A stretch of DNA of 64,000 bases from Olsenella porci (lineage in GTDB: Bacteria > Actinomycetota > Coriobacteriia > Coriobacteriales > Atopobiaceae). The DNA is taken from positions 248,001 through 312,000 of the forward strand of contig NZ_VUNC01000001.1 in assembly GCF_009695875.1 (NCBI RefSeq). The letters are read 5' to 3'. Below, one piece after another: positions 48,899 through 57,373 of this stretch. Both the position numbers and the translations under genes were made by a program. The notes under the pieces were generated by a model that was given only the letters and a program-made list of their open reading frames with translations, did no database searches and had not been told where the DNA came from. The first letter of the stretch is position 1. Each line of letters opens with the position of its first letter.

Positions 48899-50563
48899 CT
48901 ATGCCTTCTTTGCGGAGTGGAGCTCGGGGCAGCGTGCCGCGTCAACGATTACGTTGGTGAAGTTCTTGGAGCAGACCTTGCTCAGGCCCTTGTGGATGAT
49001 GGGGATGATGGGCATGTCCTCGGCTGCGATCGCGTCAGCCTCGTGCATGAGCTCGATGCGCTTGTCCTCGTCCACGGTCTTGCGCGCCTCGTCGAGCTTG
49101 GCGTCAAACTTGCTGCTGGAGTAGTGGGACACGTTGTCGCCCACCCCGGTGTACATGAGGGGCTGGAGGAAGTTGTCCATGATGGGGTAGTCGGCGGTCC
49201 ACCCGCGCGATCCCAGCTGGAACGTACCGTCGGTGTACTTCGTGAGCATCGAGGCGTACTCCATCTGGTCGATCGTCACGGTGATGCCGACCGCCTTCCA
49301 GTCGTTGATCATCATCGTGAACTCGTCCGTGGAGCTCGAGGACGACACCATGAAGTCGATCTTGATCCCACGGTCTCCGCTGGAGTCAGCCTTATAACCT
49401 GCCTCGTCCAGCAGCTTCTCGGCCTTGTCCTTGTCGTAGGCGGTATAGGCCCATGTGCTCTCATCGTTCCCCCTGATGCCCGGGGGAACGATGTCTCCGG
49501 CGGGCTTTGCCGTGCCCTCGTAGAGCGTGTCGCAGATCTTCTGGCGGTTGAGGGCCAGGGACATGGCCTGGCGCACCTTCACGTTCGAGAGGACCTCGTC
49601 GTTCACGTTGTAGGCAAGATACTCCGTGTACAGGACCTCGCCCGTGAGGGTCTGGTTGCCCGGGGTTGCGGTGAAGCCGTCCTTGGAGGTGCCGTAGGAA
49701 CCCTCGGTCTCCTTGATGCGGCCAGTGGGGATGTCGCACACGTCGAGGTTGCCTGCCTCGAACTCGCGGAACGCGGTATCCGCGTCCTTCTGGATCGAGA
49801 AGTTGACCCCGTCGACGCTTGCCGTGTTGGGACCGGCATAGTCGTCAAAGCGCTTGAGGTTGATGTACTGGTCGTCCTTCCACGTGCCGTCCATCTTGAA
49901 GGGACCGTTGCCTACCGGGGCCTTGGTGTAGGCGGCAAAGTCCTTCTTCGCGCAGTCTGGGATGGGCGAGAGGGGCGTGCACGACGTGACGTAGGGGAAG
50001 TCGGCGTACGGGGCGCTCAGCTCTACCTTCAGCGTGTAGTCATCCGGGCAGGTGACCCCGGCAAGCTCGGTTGCCTTGCCGTTGATCATGTCGTCGTACC
50101 CCTTGACGAGCTGGAGGTGATACGAGACGACGGACGGGGCCGAGCCCGCCTTGGGGTTGCAGAGGCGCTCCCATCCGTACTTGAACGACTTCGCGGTGAC
50201 GTCGGTTCCGTCGTGGAACTTCAGCCCCTTGCGGATCTTGAAGGTCCACGTGTCTGCGGAGTCGTTGGACTCCCAGGACTCGGCAGAGAGGCCCTCGAGC
50301 TTCTCGGTCGAGAAGTTGAAGATGGTGAGGGGGTCAAACAGCTGGTACGAAACGGCAACGCCGTTGAACTCCTCGATGTCGTAGGGGTCGATGCTCGTGG
50401 GGTTCGAGATGTAGTACTTCATCGTTCCGCCCGTTGAACCGCCGGTGCTGTCGGAGGCACCCGTCCCCTTCTTTCCACATGCAGTGAGGCCCGCGATGGC
50501 GGCGAGTCCCGCCGAGCCCTTGAGGAACGTTCGCCTTGTAAAGCTAGTGCCGCTTGCTCCCAT
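48899..50563 (-). CDS. Peptide-type ABC transporter substrate-binding lipoprotein with Tat leader
   Basis: This 554-residue family 5 (DppA/OppA) binding protein has the twin-arginine motif TRRTFLKG at residues 9-16, followed by a hydrophobic helix and lipobox LTAC with Cys29, so it is a Tat-exported lipoprotein. The mature part has the family's KIRKGLKFHDGTDVTAKSFKYGWERL, later FRRDPYA-type strands and DWKAVGITVTIDQMEYASML. The start at 50563 follows GGGAGG. No permease or ATPase genes are nearby, so it must share components encoded elsewhere. Its placement between creatininase paralogues suggests it delivers the peptide or amide that they process. Confidence 0.92.
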   Translation of the reverse strand: MGASGTSFTRRTFLKGSAGLAAIAGLTACGKKGTGASDSTGGSTGGTMKYYISNPTSIDPYDIEEFNGVAVSYQLFDPLTIFNFSTEKLEGLSAESWESNDSADTWTFKIRKGLKFHDGTDVTAKSFKYGWERLCNPKAGSAPSVVSYHLQLVKGYDDMINGKATELAGVTCPDDYTLKVELSAPYADFPYVTSCTPLSPIPDCAKKDFAAYTKAPVGNGPFKMDGTWKDDQYINLKRFDDYAGPNTASVDGVNFSIQKDADTAFREFEAGNLDVCDIPTGRIKETEGSYGTSKDGFTATPGNQTLTGEVLYTEYLAYNVNDEVLSNVKVRQAMSLALNRQKICDTLYEGTAKPAGDIVPPGIRGNDESTWAYTAYDKDKAEKLLDEAGYKADSSGDRGIKIDFMVSSSSSTDEFTMMINDWKAVGITVTIDQMEYASMLTKYTDGTFQLGSRGWTADYPIMDNFLQPLMYTGVGDNVSHYSSSKFDAKLDEARKTVDEDKRIELMHEADAIAAEDMPIIPIIHKGLSKVCSKNFTNVIVDAARCPELHSAKKA

Positions 50564-50820
50564 AAAGCTACCTCCCGTATCCACCAAACTGCACCCTGAC
50601 GCAAGTCTGAACGGGTCCAAACTTGTTTACGGATGGTTGTACCAGTGAATACGGAGCAGTGGTGACACTGATGACAAACTCGATATGATGACGAAACAAT
50701 CCATTTATACATTTATTCCAGACGGCAGAATATCGCCGGCGAGCGGATGGCTTTGCGAGAAGGCGCTATCATCCACGGATGACGCGACGGCAGCCGACCG
50801 GCTGGAGAGAGGAGAGGCCC
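50564..50820. promoter_or_regulatory. Divergent promoter region, binding protein / creatininase 3
   Basis: This 257-bp region is AT-richer than its surroundings (50640-50740). A plus-strand -10 candidate TATCAT lies near 50767. A degenerate 24-bp repeat, CTTGTTTAC-GGATGG-TTGTACCAG at 50622-50645, recalls the GntR sites but the arms match at only 5 of 9 positions. No promoter can be fixed with confidence. Confidence 0.35.
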
Positions 50821-51636
50821 ATGCGCATGGACAGGAGCACCTGGACGCAGGTGAGGGACTACTTCGACGCTCATGACCTCGTGGTGATTGGGGTCGGCTC
50901 GACCGAGTGCCATGGACGCCACAATCCCCTGGGAACCGACACCATGGCGCCGGACGAGATCCTGAGGCAGGTCGAGGAGAGGGACGGGACATTCCTCATA
51001 GCCCCAACGCTGCCCTATGGCGCCACGGACGACCTGGTCGGGTATCCCGGGACCATCTCCCTTGGGGTGGAAGGGCTCGCAAGGGTCCTCCAGAGCATCA
51101 CCTCGCAGCTGTACGACTATGGGGCGCGGCGCTTCGTGTTCCTCAACGGGCACGGCGGCAACGTCAAGTCCATCTCGCAGGTTTCGATGGGGCTCAATGA
51201 TCGGGGCTGCATCGCCGCGATGGTCAATTGGTGGCGGGTCGCCCCTCAGATTGACCCGCGCTGGGGAGGCGGCCATGGGGGCGCAATGGAGACCTCGGCG
51301 AATCTGGCCATCGACCCCGACTCCGTCGACCTCTCCCAGGTGTGCGACGAGGGGCTCCTCCCAGACGTGGGGGACGACCTTCCCTCGACGGGCTGGTGCT
51401 CAGTTCGCTACCAGGGCGTGGATGTGGACGTCCCGCGACGGCTTGTGCGCTTTGCCAGCTCGGGTTGGGTTGCGGAGGGCTTTGACGACCACCCTCGGGA
51501 CTCATCGGCGGAGCTGGGCAGGCAGATGCTCGAGGGGACTGCCACCTGGCTCATCGGCTTTCTGCACACCCTCGAGGGTGAGAGGCTGCCAAAGCCCCTC
51601 GACCCGTCACGCGCAACCGAACACCTGGAGGGGTAG
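50821..51636 (+). CDS. Creatininase-family amidohydrolase, paralogue 3
   Basis: This 271-residue protein starts at ATG 50821 behind GAGAGGAGAGG. It has ligand motifs GSTECHGRHNPLGTD, NGHGGNVKS and GGGHGGAMETS. It is divergent from the binding-protein gene and shares its control region, tying the transporter component to a creatininase. Compared with its two relatives, the C-terminal third differs (FASSGWVAEGFDDHPRDSS), so substrate may differ. All three copies share the RSTW/LSTWP-type N-terminus, pointing to duplication within this lineage rather than separate arrival. Confidence 0.9.
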   Translation: MRMDRSTWTQVRDYFDAHDLVVIGVGSTECHGRHNPLGTDTMAPDEILRQVEERDGTFLIAPTLPYGATDDLVGYPGTISLGVEGLARVLQSITSQLYDYGARRFVFLNGHGGNVKSISQVSMGLNDRGCIAAMVNWWRVAPQIDPRWGGGHGGAMETSANLAIDPDSVDLSQVCDEGLLPDVGDDLPSTGWCSVRYQGVDVDVPRRLVRFASSGWVAEGFDDHPRDSSAELGRQMLEGTATWLIGFLHTLEGERLPKPLDPSRATEHLEG

Positions 51637-51657
51637 GGCCCGGGAGGGGCTTCGCGA

Positions 51658-51688
51658 GGGGGCGCCCCGCATCATGCGGGGCGCCCCC
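51658..51688. terminator. Bidirectional terminator
   Basis: A 15-bp perfect palindromic stem GGGGGCGCCCCGCAT / ATGCGGGGCGCCCCC has a one-base centre between convergent genes. Confidence 0.75.
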
Positions 51689-51712
51689 TCCGCCGTGCAG
51701 CCGGGATGTCCC

Positions 51713-53017
51713 CTACACGCGCTCGGGCTCGACCTCGGCTCGCACGACCACGGGGCTGCCATCCAGGACCAGCCTGCTGTCGGACACCCTCACGGTGACG
51801 CCGTCCACGAGGTTCTCGTATGCGCCGTCGGGGAGCGGGACGTCCACCGTCGCGCCCTCCCCGCCAAGGCAGAACGCACCGACCTTCCTCACCCCATGGG
51901 ACTCTCGCCTGAGGACGGCGACGTTTGCCTCGTCATCCGCGGAGGAGAAGAACGCGTCGTCGGCGTCCAGGGCCTTCCTCTTGACGGCGGACATACGCGC
52001 CATCAGGGGCGAAAGGTCGTGGCCGCCCTCCCAATTGATGGGGTCGCGGTCGAAGAGGCTCGGCCTGTGCTCGCTCGCCACCTCCTGCCCGGCGTACACG
52101 AGCGTGGTCCCCTTGAGGAAGTAGAGCATGGCGGTGAAGTTCTCCAGCGCCCTTGTGCCGCCCACCCGCGGCGCGATGCGAGGCAGGTCGTGGTTCTCCA
52201 AGAAGCGGAGCTTGTCGTAGTTCTGGGGGTACACGCTCTCCTGGAAGTCCAAGAGGTCCAGGTAGCACGAGAGGGGGATCTTGCCCTCCAGATAGCGGTC
52301 AAAGGCCTCCTGCACGTCGTAGGAGTACTCGGCGTCAAAGGCCTCGAACGCCTCGGTGTCTCGCGCGCAGTACATGCCCGCGGCGCGGCAGGCAGCCCCA
52401 AAGGAGCGGTGCACCGTCTCGGCTAGCCACAGGCAGCCGGGGTGGACCCTCTGGACTTCCCGGCGCGCATGGATCCAGAAGTCGACGGGGACAAACGACG
52501 CCACGTCGCAGCGGAAGCCGTCGACGATCTGCGCCCACTGGCAGAGCGTCTGGATCTGGTAGTCCCACAAATCGTGGTTGGAGTAGTCCAGGTCGACGAT
52601 GTCGCTCCAGTCGCCCACGCGGTTGCCGGTGCTGCCGTCCGGCTTGTGGTAGAAGTACTCGGGATGCCGGGAGAGGAGCACGGAGTCGGGCGAGGTGTGG
52701 TTGTACACCACGTCGATGATGCAGCGCATGCCGTTTGCGTGGATGGCGTCGACCAGGGCGCGCATGTCGTCGAGCGTCCCGTACTCGGGGTTCACGGCAC
52801 GGTAGTCGCGGATGGCGTAGGGGCTTCCCAGCGTGCCCTTTCTGCAGGCCTCCCCAATGGGGTGGATGGGCATCAGCCACACCACGTCGGTTCCCAGCGA
52901 GCGAATCCTGGGCAGGTCCGGAATTACCGCCCTAAACGTTCCCTCCTCCGTGTGGTTGCGCACGAAGATGGAATAGATGACGAGGTCGCGCACTGCGTTG
53001 CTGGTGTCTGCTGCCAT
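51713..53017 (-). CDS. GH13 alpha-amylase-family glycosidase
   Basis: This 434-residue cytoplasmic enzyme (no signal peptide) starts at 53017 after GGGAGG. Region I DVVYNH, region II GFRCDVAS with nucleophile Asp171, region III LWLAETVH with Glu200 and region IV FLENHD with Asp277 are all intact. A short C-terminal beta domain follows. It is separate from the glycogen operon and monocistronic by its flanking terminators. It probably hydrolyses maltodextrins inside the cell; the subfamily is not recognised. Confidence 0.9.
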   Translation of the reverse strand: MAADTSNAVRDLVIYSIFVRNHTEEGTFRAVIPDLPRIRSLGTDVVWLMPIHPIGEACRKGTLGSPYAIRDYRAVNPEYGTLDDMRALVDAIHANGMRCIIDVVYNHTSPDSVLLSRHPEYFYHKPDGSTGNRVGDWSDIVDLDYSNHDLWDYQIQTLCQWAQIVDGFRCDVASFVPVDFWIHARREVQRVHPGCLWLAETVHRSFGAACRAAGMYCARDTEAFEAFDAEYSYDVQEAFDRYLEGKIPLSCYLDLLDFQESVYPQNYDKLRFLENHDLPRIAPRVGGTRALENFTAMLYFLKGTTLVYAGQEVASEHRPSLFDRDPINWEGGHDLSPLMARMSAVKRKALDADDAFFSSADDEANVAVLRRESHGVRKVGAFCLGGEGATVDVPLPDGAYENLVDGVTVRVSDSRLVLDGSPVVVRAEVEPERV

Positions 53018-53163
53018 GGAGCCTCCCGTTGACTTGCCGTCGAGTTCAATTCTGCCGCACGGGGAGAGGTCGTGCAAACAACTTTGTCCCAGCGGTTGCC
53101 GTGCGACGGGTTGGGTCGAGGTCCCCGCCGCACGTCAGCTTACGCTGCGCTTACATGCAGCCG

Positions 53164-53169
53164 ATAGAA
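53164..53169 (+). promoter_or_regulatory. -10 box of the SixA-CHAD gene
   Basis: TAGAAT lies 77 nt before the ATG at 53246. A near-identical TAGAATCG also precedes engB. Confidence 0.4.
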
Positions 53170-53245
53170 TCGTTCCTAGGAGAGACATGCGACCGTCCGG
53201 CTCGGACCCCCGTCCCGTCGGCGGCGCCCCAGGTTCGGAGGGCAC

Positions 53246-54580
53246 ATGGTCAAGACGCTCGTGCTGATGCGCCACGGTAGGGCCCGCGCCGCGAGGCCGG
53301 GCGAGGACGACTCCGAGCGGCCCCTCACCAAGGCCGGAAGGGTCGCGCTCGAGAGGTCACTTCCCGCCACGCTCGCGCTTCTGGGCGACCGGGGCAGCGT
53401 GGCAGTGTGGACCAGCCCGCTGCTTCGCGCGCGCCAGACGGCGCGGCTCGTCGCACGTGCGGCGCGCGCCCCCGAGCCCGTCGTGCATGGCTCCCTGGCC
53501 TCCACCGATCCCGAGCGGCTTATGGCGGAGCTGCAAGAGGCGGAGGGGGACTGCGTCATCGCGGTCGGGCACGTCCCCCTCGTCCCGGCGGTGGCGCGCG
53601 GCCTCCTGGGCACGAGCCCCGACTTCAAGCCCGGCGCCATGCTCGCGCTGGAGCCAGGTGGTCAGCCCTCGGGGGCTCTCGCTCTCTGGTTTGTCAACGG
53701 GCCGGCGGTGGAGCCGTGGGAGGAACTCGACGCGCTCGAGTCGGCGCTGGCGGCCTGCTCGCGTCGCATCGCGGGCAGGAGGGATGACTTCCTGGCGGAG
53801 CCGTCCGCCTCCAACTTGCACCGACTGCGCATCTCCCTCAGGGAGGCGCGGTCGCTCGCGCGCTTCGCCTCTCCGTGGCTTCGCGGGTCCTCCTCCCTCT
53901 GCGACGACCTCTCCCTGGTCCAGGGGCAGACGTCCAGGCTGCGTGACATGGACGTGCTGCTCTCCCTGGTGGCGTCCGGCTCGTTTCGCGAGGCCGCCTG
54001 CGGAGATGGGACGCCGAGCCGCCTGCCTCAGGTCGTCTCGCTCCTGGCTGACGAGCGCGAGCGTGAGGCGGGAAGGCTCAAGGGGGCCCTCGCGTCCAAG
54101 CGGGTCTCGGCGGCGCTCTCGTCCTCCCTCAAGTCGCTGGACAAGCCGCGTCTGACCAAGGCGGCGCGCGAGCATGGGGTCGCGCGGGACGAGCTCGCAC
54201 AACGCTTTGACCGGCTGGCCGGAAAGGCGGATGCGCTGAGGGCGCTTCCACCGAGCACGCCGGACGAGCTCCACACGCTCAGAAAGCGCGAGAAGGAGCT
54301 GCGCTACGTGATTAGGCGGCTGGGGGACCAGCTGGCCCCGGGGCAGGCGTCGCGGGCGGCCTCGCTGAGGGAGGCCCAGGACGTCCTGGGCACGGCCTGC
54401 GACTACGCGTCTGCCGCGCGGCTCTCCGGCGAGCTTGCGAGGAAGGGGCGCTTCTCCGAGGTCAGGGGCGAGCTCCGGCGAATCTCCTCCGACTGCTCCC
54501 AGGCGGGTGAGAGGGCATTCTCCCATGCGTTTGGCGGCGCGGAGCTGGCGGATGTCCCGTCTCCTGACGAAAATCTGTGA
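53246..54580 (+). CDS. SixA-type phosphohistidine phosphatase fused to a CHAD domain
   Basis: This 444-residue protein has an N-terminal histidine phosphatase (~1-155) with LVLMRHGRA (catalytic His10 in the RHG motif), TSPLLRARQTARL and the second His in CVIAVGHVPLV, as in SixA. From ~185 a CHAD domain follows, with two helical repeats rich in basic residues (LHRLRISLREARSLARF and LHTLRKREKELRYVI). CHAD domains bind inorganic polyphosphate. GGAGGG precedes the ATG. The fusion suggests a phosphatase that is located on, or controlled by, polyphosphate. Neighbours are an amylase (divergent) and an LDH-family gene; no operon partner is evident. Confidence 0.88.
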   Translation: MVKTLVLMRHGRARAARPGEDDSERPLTKAGRVALERSLPATLALLGDRGSVAVWTSPLLRARQTARLVARAARAPEPVVHGSLASTDPERLMAELQEAEGDCVIAVGHVPLVPAVARGLLGTSPDFKPGAMLALEPGGQPSGALALWFVNGPAVEPWEELDALESALAACSRRIAGRRDDFLAEPSASNLHRLRISLREARSLARFASPWLRGSSSLCDDLSLVQGQTSRLRDMDVLLSLVASGSFREAACGDGTPSRLPQVVSLLADEREREAGRLKGALASKRVSAALSSSLKSLDKPRLTKAAREHGVARDELAQRFDRLAGKADALRALPPSTPDELHTLRKREKELRYVIRRLGDQLAPGQASRAASLREAQDVLGTACDYASAARLSGELARKGRFSEVRGELRRISSDCSQAGERAFSHAFGGAELADVPSPDENL

Positions 54581-54672
54581 ACGGCGTTCTCCCCGCCGCG
54601 CGTTCGGCTAACGTTTGATTCGAAGGGACGGTGCCGCGATGTGCCGCCCGCAAAGCGTCGGGAGGAGACCCC

Positions 54673-55632
54673 ATGGGATTCAGGAGCTCGAAGGTCGTCA
54701 TAGTGGGCGTTGGCAACGTGGGCGCCACCACCGCCTACAGCCTTGCAAACCAGCAGCTCTGCGAGGAGCTGGTGCTCATTGACGTCAACCGCGACAAGGC
54801 GGTGGCGGAGGCGCTGGACATCCAGCAGTCGGCCTATTTCATGGAGCGCAACATGAAGGTCCGCGCGGGCGACTACGCGGACTGTGCGGACGCCGACATG
54901 GTCGTGATATCCGCGAGCGCCCCCATGCCCAAGGACTCCGACGACAGGCTCCAGATGCTCAAGCCCTCCATGGGCCTGGTGCGCGGGATCGTGGACTCCG
55001 TGATGGAGAGCGGCTTTGCGGGGATCCTCCTTCTGGTCTCCAACCCCGTCGACGTGATGACCTACTACGCCTGGCGCCTCTCCGGGCTACCGTCCAACCA
55101 GGTCATCGGAAGCGGAACCAACCTGGACACCGCGCGCCTCTGCACGCGCCTGGCGCAGATGTACGACCTCGACGCGCGCAGCGTCCAGGCATACGTCATC
55201 GGCGAGCACGGAGACTCCGAGGTGGTCTCGTGGGCGTCCGCGACCATTGGCGGCAAGAGCGTGACCGACGTCCTGGCAGATAACGCGTCGCGCACCAAGG
55301 GGACCACCAAGGACGACCTGCTCAAGAGCACCATCCAGGCGGGTTGGGACATCTTCTCCCGCAAGGGGAACACCTGCTACGGCATCGCCTCGTCCGTGAC
55401 CGCAATAGCCCGCTCCATCCTCAACGACGACAACGCGATCATGCCCGTGAGCGTCCGTCTCGCCGGGCAGTATGGGGTGGACGGCGTGTTCCTCTCCGTC
55501 CCCACTATTCTGGACCACACGGGTGCCAAGGAGATCGTCGAGATTCGCCTGGCGCCCGACGAGGAGGCGGCGTTCAAGAGGTCGGTGGAGGTCCTGCGCT
55601 CGCAGTACGAGCTCGTGGACTCCACGCTGTAG
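54673..55632 (+). CDS. L-lactate/2-hydroxyacid dehydrogenase family
   Basis: This 319-residue NAD-dependent enzyme of the LDH/MDH superfamily starts at 54673 after GGAGGAG. The Rossmann loop is VVIVGVGNVGATTAY. SGTNLDTARLC and GEHGDSEVVSW (catalytic His) are canonical. In the mobile substrate loop (APMPKDSDDRL) the Arg109-equivalent is kept, but the position that is Gln in LDH and Arg in malate dehydrogenase appears to be Lys. Specificity may therefore be for another 2-oxoacid, as in L-2-hydroxyisocaproate dehydrogenase. Lactate formation remains plausible. It is monocistronic. Confidence 0.85.
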   Translation: MGFRSSKVVIVGVGNVGATTAYSLANQQLCEELVLIDVNRDKAVAEALDIQQSAYFMERNMKVRAGDYADCADADMVVISASAPMPKDSDDRLQMLKPSMGLVRGIVDSVMESGFAGILLLVSNPVDVMTYYAWRLSGLPSNQVIGSGTNLDTARLCTRLAQMYDLDARSVQAYVIGEHGDSEVVSWASATIGGKSVTDVLADNASRTKGTTKDDLLKSTIQAGWDIFSRKGNTCYGIASSVTAIARSILNDDNAIMPVSVRLAGQYGVDGVFLSVPTILDHTGAKEIVEIRLAPDEEAAFKRSVEVLRSQYELVDSTL

Positions 55633-55721
55633 GGTGGTCCCGCGAGTCATAGTTGTGGAGGGGCCCTGTTGCCGGGGTGCCTGGGGGAGACGCGCTGTGC
55701 CCCGGGCACTCCGGCTTCACA

Positions 55722-55727
55722 TAGAAT
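55722..55727 (+). promoter_or_regulatory. -10 box of engB
   Basis: TAGAAT lies 30 nt before the ATG at 55758. Confidence 0.4.
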
Positions 55728-55757
55728 CGGTCTGTCAGATGAGCAGGGGGAGGAACC

Positions 55758-56405
55758 ATGGCACTCAAGTACTCGACGGCGAGGTTTGTGGCATCGTACG
55801 GGGAGCCCGAGCAGCTGCCCGAGCCAACGGAGCCCGAGATCGCATTCTGCGGCCGCTCCAACGTGGGCAAGTCCTCCCTGCTCAACAAGCTCGTGGGGCG
55901 CAAGGCGCTCGCCAAGGTGTCGAGTCAGCCGGGGCGCACGGCTAACGTCAACTTCTTCGAGGTCGACGGGGTCGCGTTCGTGGACCTGCCCGGCTACGGC
56001 TTTGCCAGGGTCAGTAAGGCAGAGCGCAAGCGGTGGTCAAACCTCATCGGTGGCTACTTTGAGCAGAACCGTAGCTTCAACCTGGTCGTTGCCCTCGTGG
56101 ACATCCGCCTTGACGCGCAGCAGCTCGATCGCCAGATGCTGGGCTTTCTCCAGGAGCGCGAGCTCCCCTTCATCGTGGCGCTCACCAAGGCAGATAAGCT
56201 CGGGCGCAACAAGCAGTCGCAGCAGCGCGCCAGCCTCGCGCGGCAGTTTTGCATCGACCCCGAGGCCATGGTCATCACCTCGTCCCAGACGGGGCTTGGC
56301 ATCGACGAGATCCGCCGCCGCATCCAGCGTGCGGTGGACGATCCCGAGGTGCCCGAGGGCGCCGAGGTCGTGGATGCGGCTTCGGGAGAGGACCTCTGGC
56401 AGTAA
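55758..56405 (+). CDS. engB: Ribosome biogenesis GTPase YihA/YsxC
   Basis: This 215-residue TRAFAC GTPase is needed for 50S subunit assembly. G1 is FCGRSNVGKSSLLN, G2 lies around GRTANVNFF, G3 is DLPGYGFA, G4 is TKADKLG and G5 is the SSQTG region. GGGGGAGGA precedes the ATG. Length is normal with a short acidic C-terminus. It is convergent with the spermidine-synthase-like gene. Confidence 0.95.
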   Translation: MALKYSTARFVASYGEPEQLPEPTEPEIAFCGRSNVGKSSLLNKLVGRKALAKVSSQPGRTANVNFFEVDGVAFVDLPGYGFARVSKAERKRWSNLIGGYFEQNRSFNLVVALVDIRLDAQQLDRQMLGFLQERELPFIVALTKADKLGRNKQSQQRASLARQFCIDPEAMVITSSQTGLGIDEIRRRIQRAVDDPEVPEGAEVVDAASGEDLWQ

Positions 56406-56418
56406 GGTCGCGCCGTCG

Positions 56419-57237
56419 CTACTTCCGCCGGTATTGACGTGCGATCGCCAGCTCGCGGTCGCAGGCGACAAAGACGTTGTCCCCGTTGTGGCGTGGGTCC
56501 TCGGGCCGCTCGGGAATCACGTATACGTGGGCAAACTCCTCCGCGAAGGTGCGGACGGTCTCCTCCAGCGTCCGCGAACGGCGCCCCTCCAGGGGGCAGA
56601 TTACGTTAGCCAGGTAGATGCCCCTCTCGGTGAGGTGCTCGTGGATGATCCTGGCGCCCGCGTCGGTCCGCATGGGGCCGAGGGGCCGCTTCCCGCTGAA
56701 GGCGTCGTTCACCACGAGGTCCCAGCGTCGGTCGCTTCCGCGGAGGTACGCCCAACCGTCGGCGCATTCGACGCGAAACCGCCCGTCCCTCTCGGCGTGG
56801 TAGTCCTCCTCCAACCGGTCGAGGAAGAACTTCTGGTGTGCGATGCGGATGATGGCGGGGTCGACCTCCACCACGTCTATCCGCGTGTTGGGGCAGTGAG
56901 CTACCAGCCATTTGGGAAACGAGAAACCTCCGCCGCCAATGACCAGTGCGGAGTCCGCGCCTCCTGCGATGTCCAGCACTTCGGCAAAGTACTGGTGGTA
57001 CATGCACGCCAGCTCTGCGTAGTCGTCACCCACAAAGCTCACGCTCTGGAACGTCCCCCTCACATTGAGGAGACGGACGGTCCCCACCTCGTCGGTGGGG
57101 GAGTCAAACACCAGCGCCGGACCAAACTTGGTCCTGATCATGTCCACCCCGCGGAGCCTGAGGAGGCGCGGCAGCAGGAGGATGATCACGTCGAGGATGC
57201 AGACAAAGACGAACAGGGCCACGAGTGGCTTGGGCAT
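56419..57237 (-). CDS. Spermidine synthase-like methyltransferase-fold protein with membrane anchor
   Basis: This 272-residue protein has one N-terminal hydrophobic helix (LVALFVFVCILDVIILLLP, ~5-23), which should hold it at the membrane with the catalytic domain inside. The domain has the Rossmann-like signatures ALVIGGGGFSFPKWLV, IDVVEVDPAIIRIA and LVVNDAFSGKRP of the spermidine synthase superfamily. The family GGGDG reads GGGGF, so the aminopropyl-donor pocket is altered and true spermidine synthesis is doubtful. No speD or speA is in the window. AGGGG precedes the ATG. Function open: an orphan aminopropyl- or methyltransferase. Confidence 0.8.
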   Translation of the reverse strand: MPKPLVALFVFVCILDVIILLLPRLLRLRGVDMIRTKFGPALVFDSPTDEVGTVRLLNVRGTFQSVSFVGDDYAELACMYHQYFAEVLDIAGGADSALVIGGGGFSFPKWLVAHCPNTRIDVVEVDPAIIRIAHQKFFLDRLEEDYHAERDGRFRVECADGWAYLRGSDRRWDLVVNDAFSGKRPLGPMRTDAGARIIHEHLTERGIYLANVICPLEGRRSRTLEETVRTFAEEFAHVYVIPERPEDPRHNGDNVFVACDRELAIARQYRRK

Positions 57238-57305
57238 TTGACCCCTGCTTTCGTGTTAGGAACGTAAAAGTAACACCCGAGGAATCGACCGTCGGGCGCC
57301 TCGGC

Positions 57306-57311
57306 TATACT
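57306..57311 (+). promoter_or_regulatory. -10 box of tatA
   Basis: TATACT lies 62 nt before the tatA ATG; AGGAGG is present in the leader at 57363-57368. Confidence 0.45.
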
Positions 57312-57373
57312 AGCGTTTGCCGTGACCGTCGGGTGCAGCGTGCGCTCGGCAGAGGTATCTCTAGGAGGAACAC

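Noticed and set aside
50622-50645. Fourth GntR operator before the binding-protein gene
   Set aside because: The 9-6-9 layout is there (CTTGTTTAC-GGATGG-TTGTACCAG) but arms match at only 5 of 9 positions; too weak without a scan of the genome.
45148-51636. Mycofactocin or creatinine-degradation cluster
   Set aside because: MftA/B/C/D homologues, creatinase and sarcosine oxidase are all absent; only the creatininase fold is shared.
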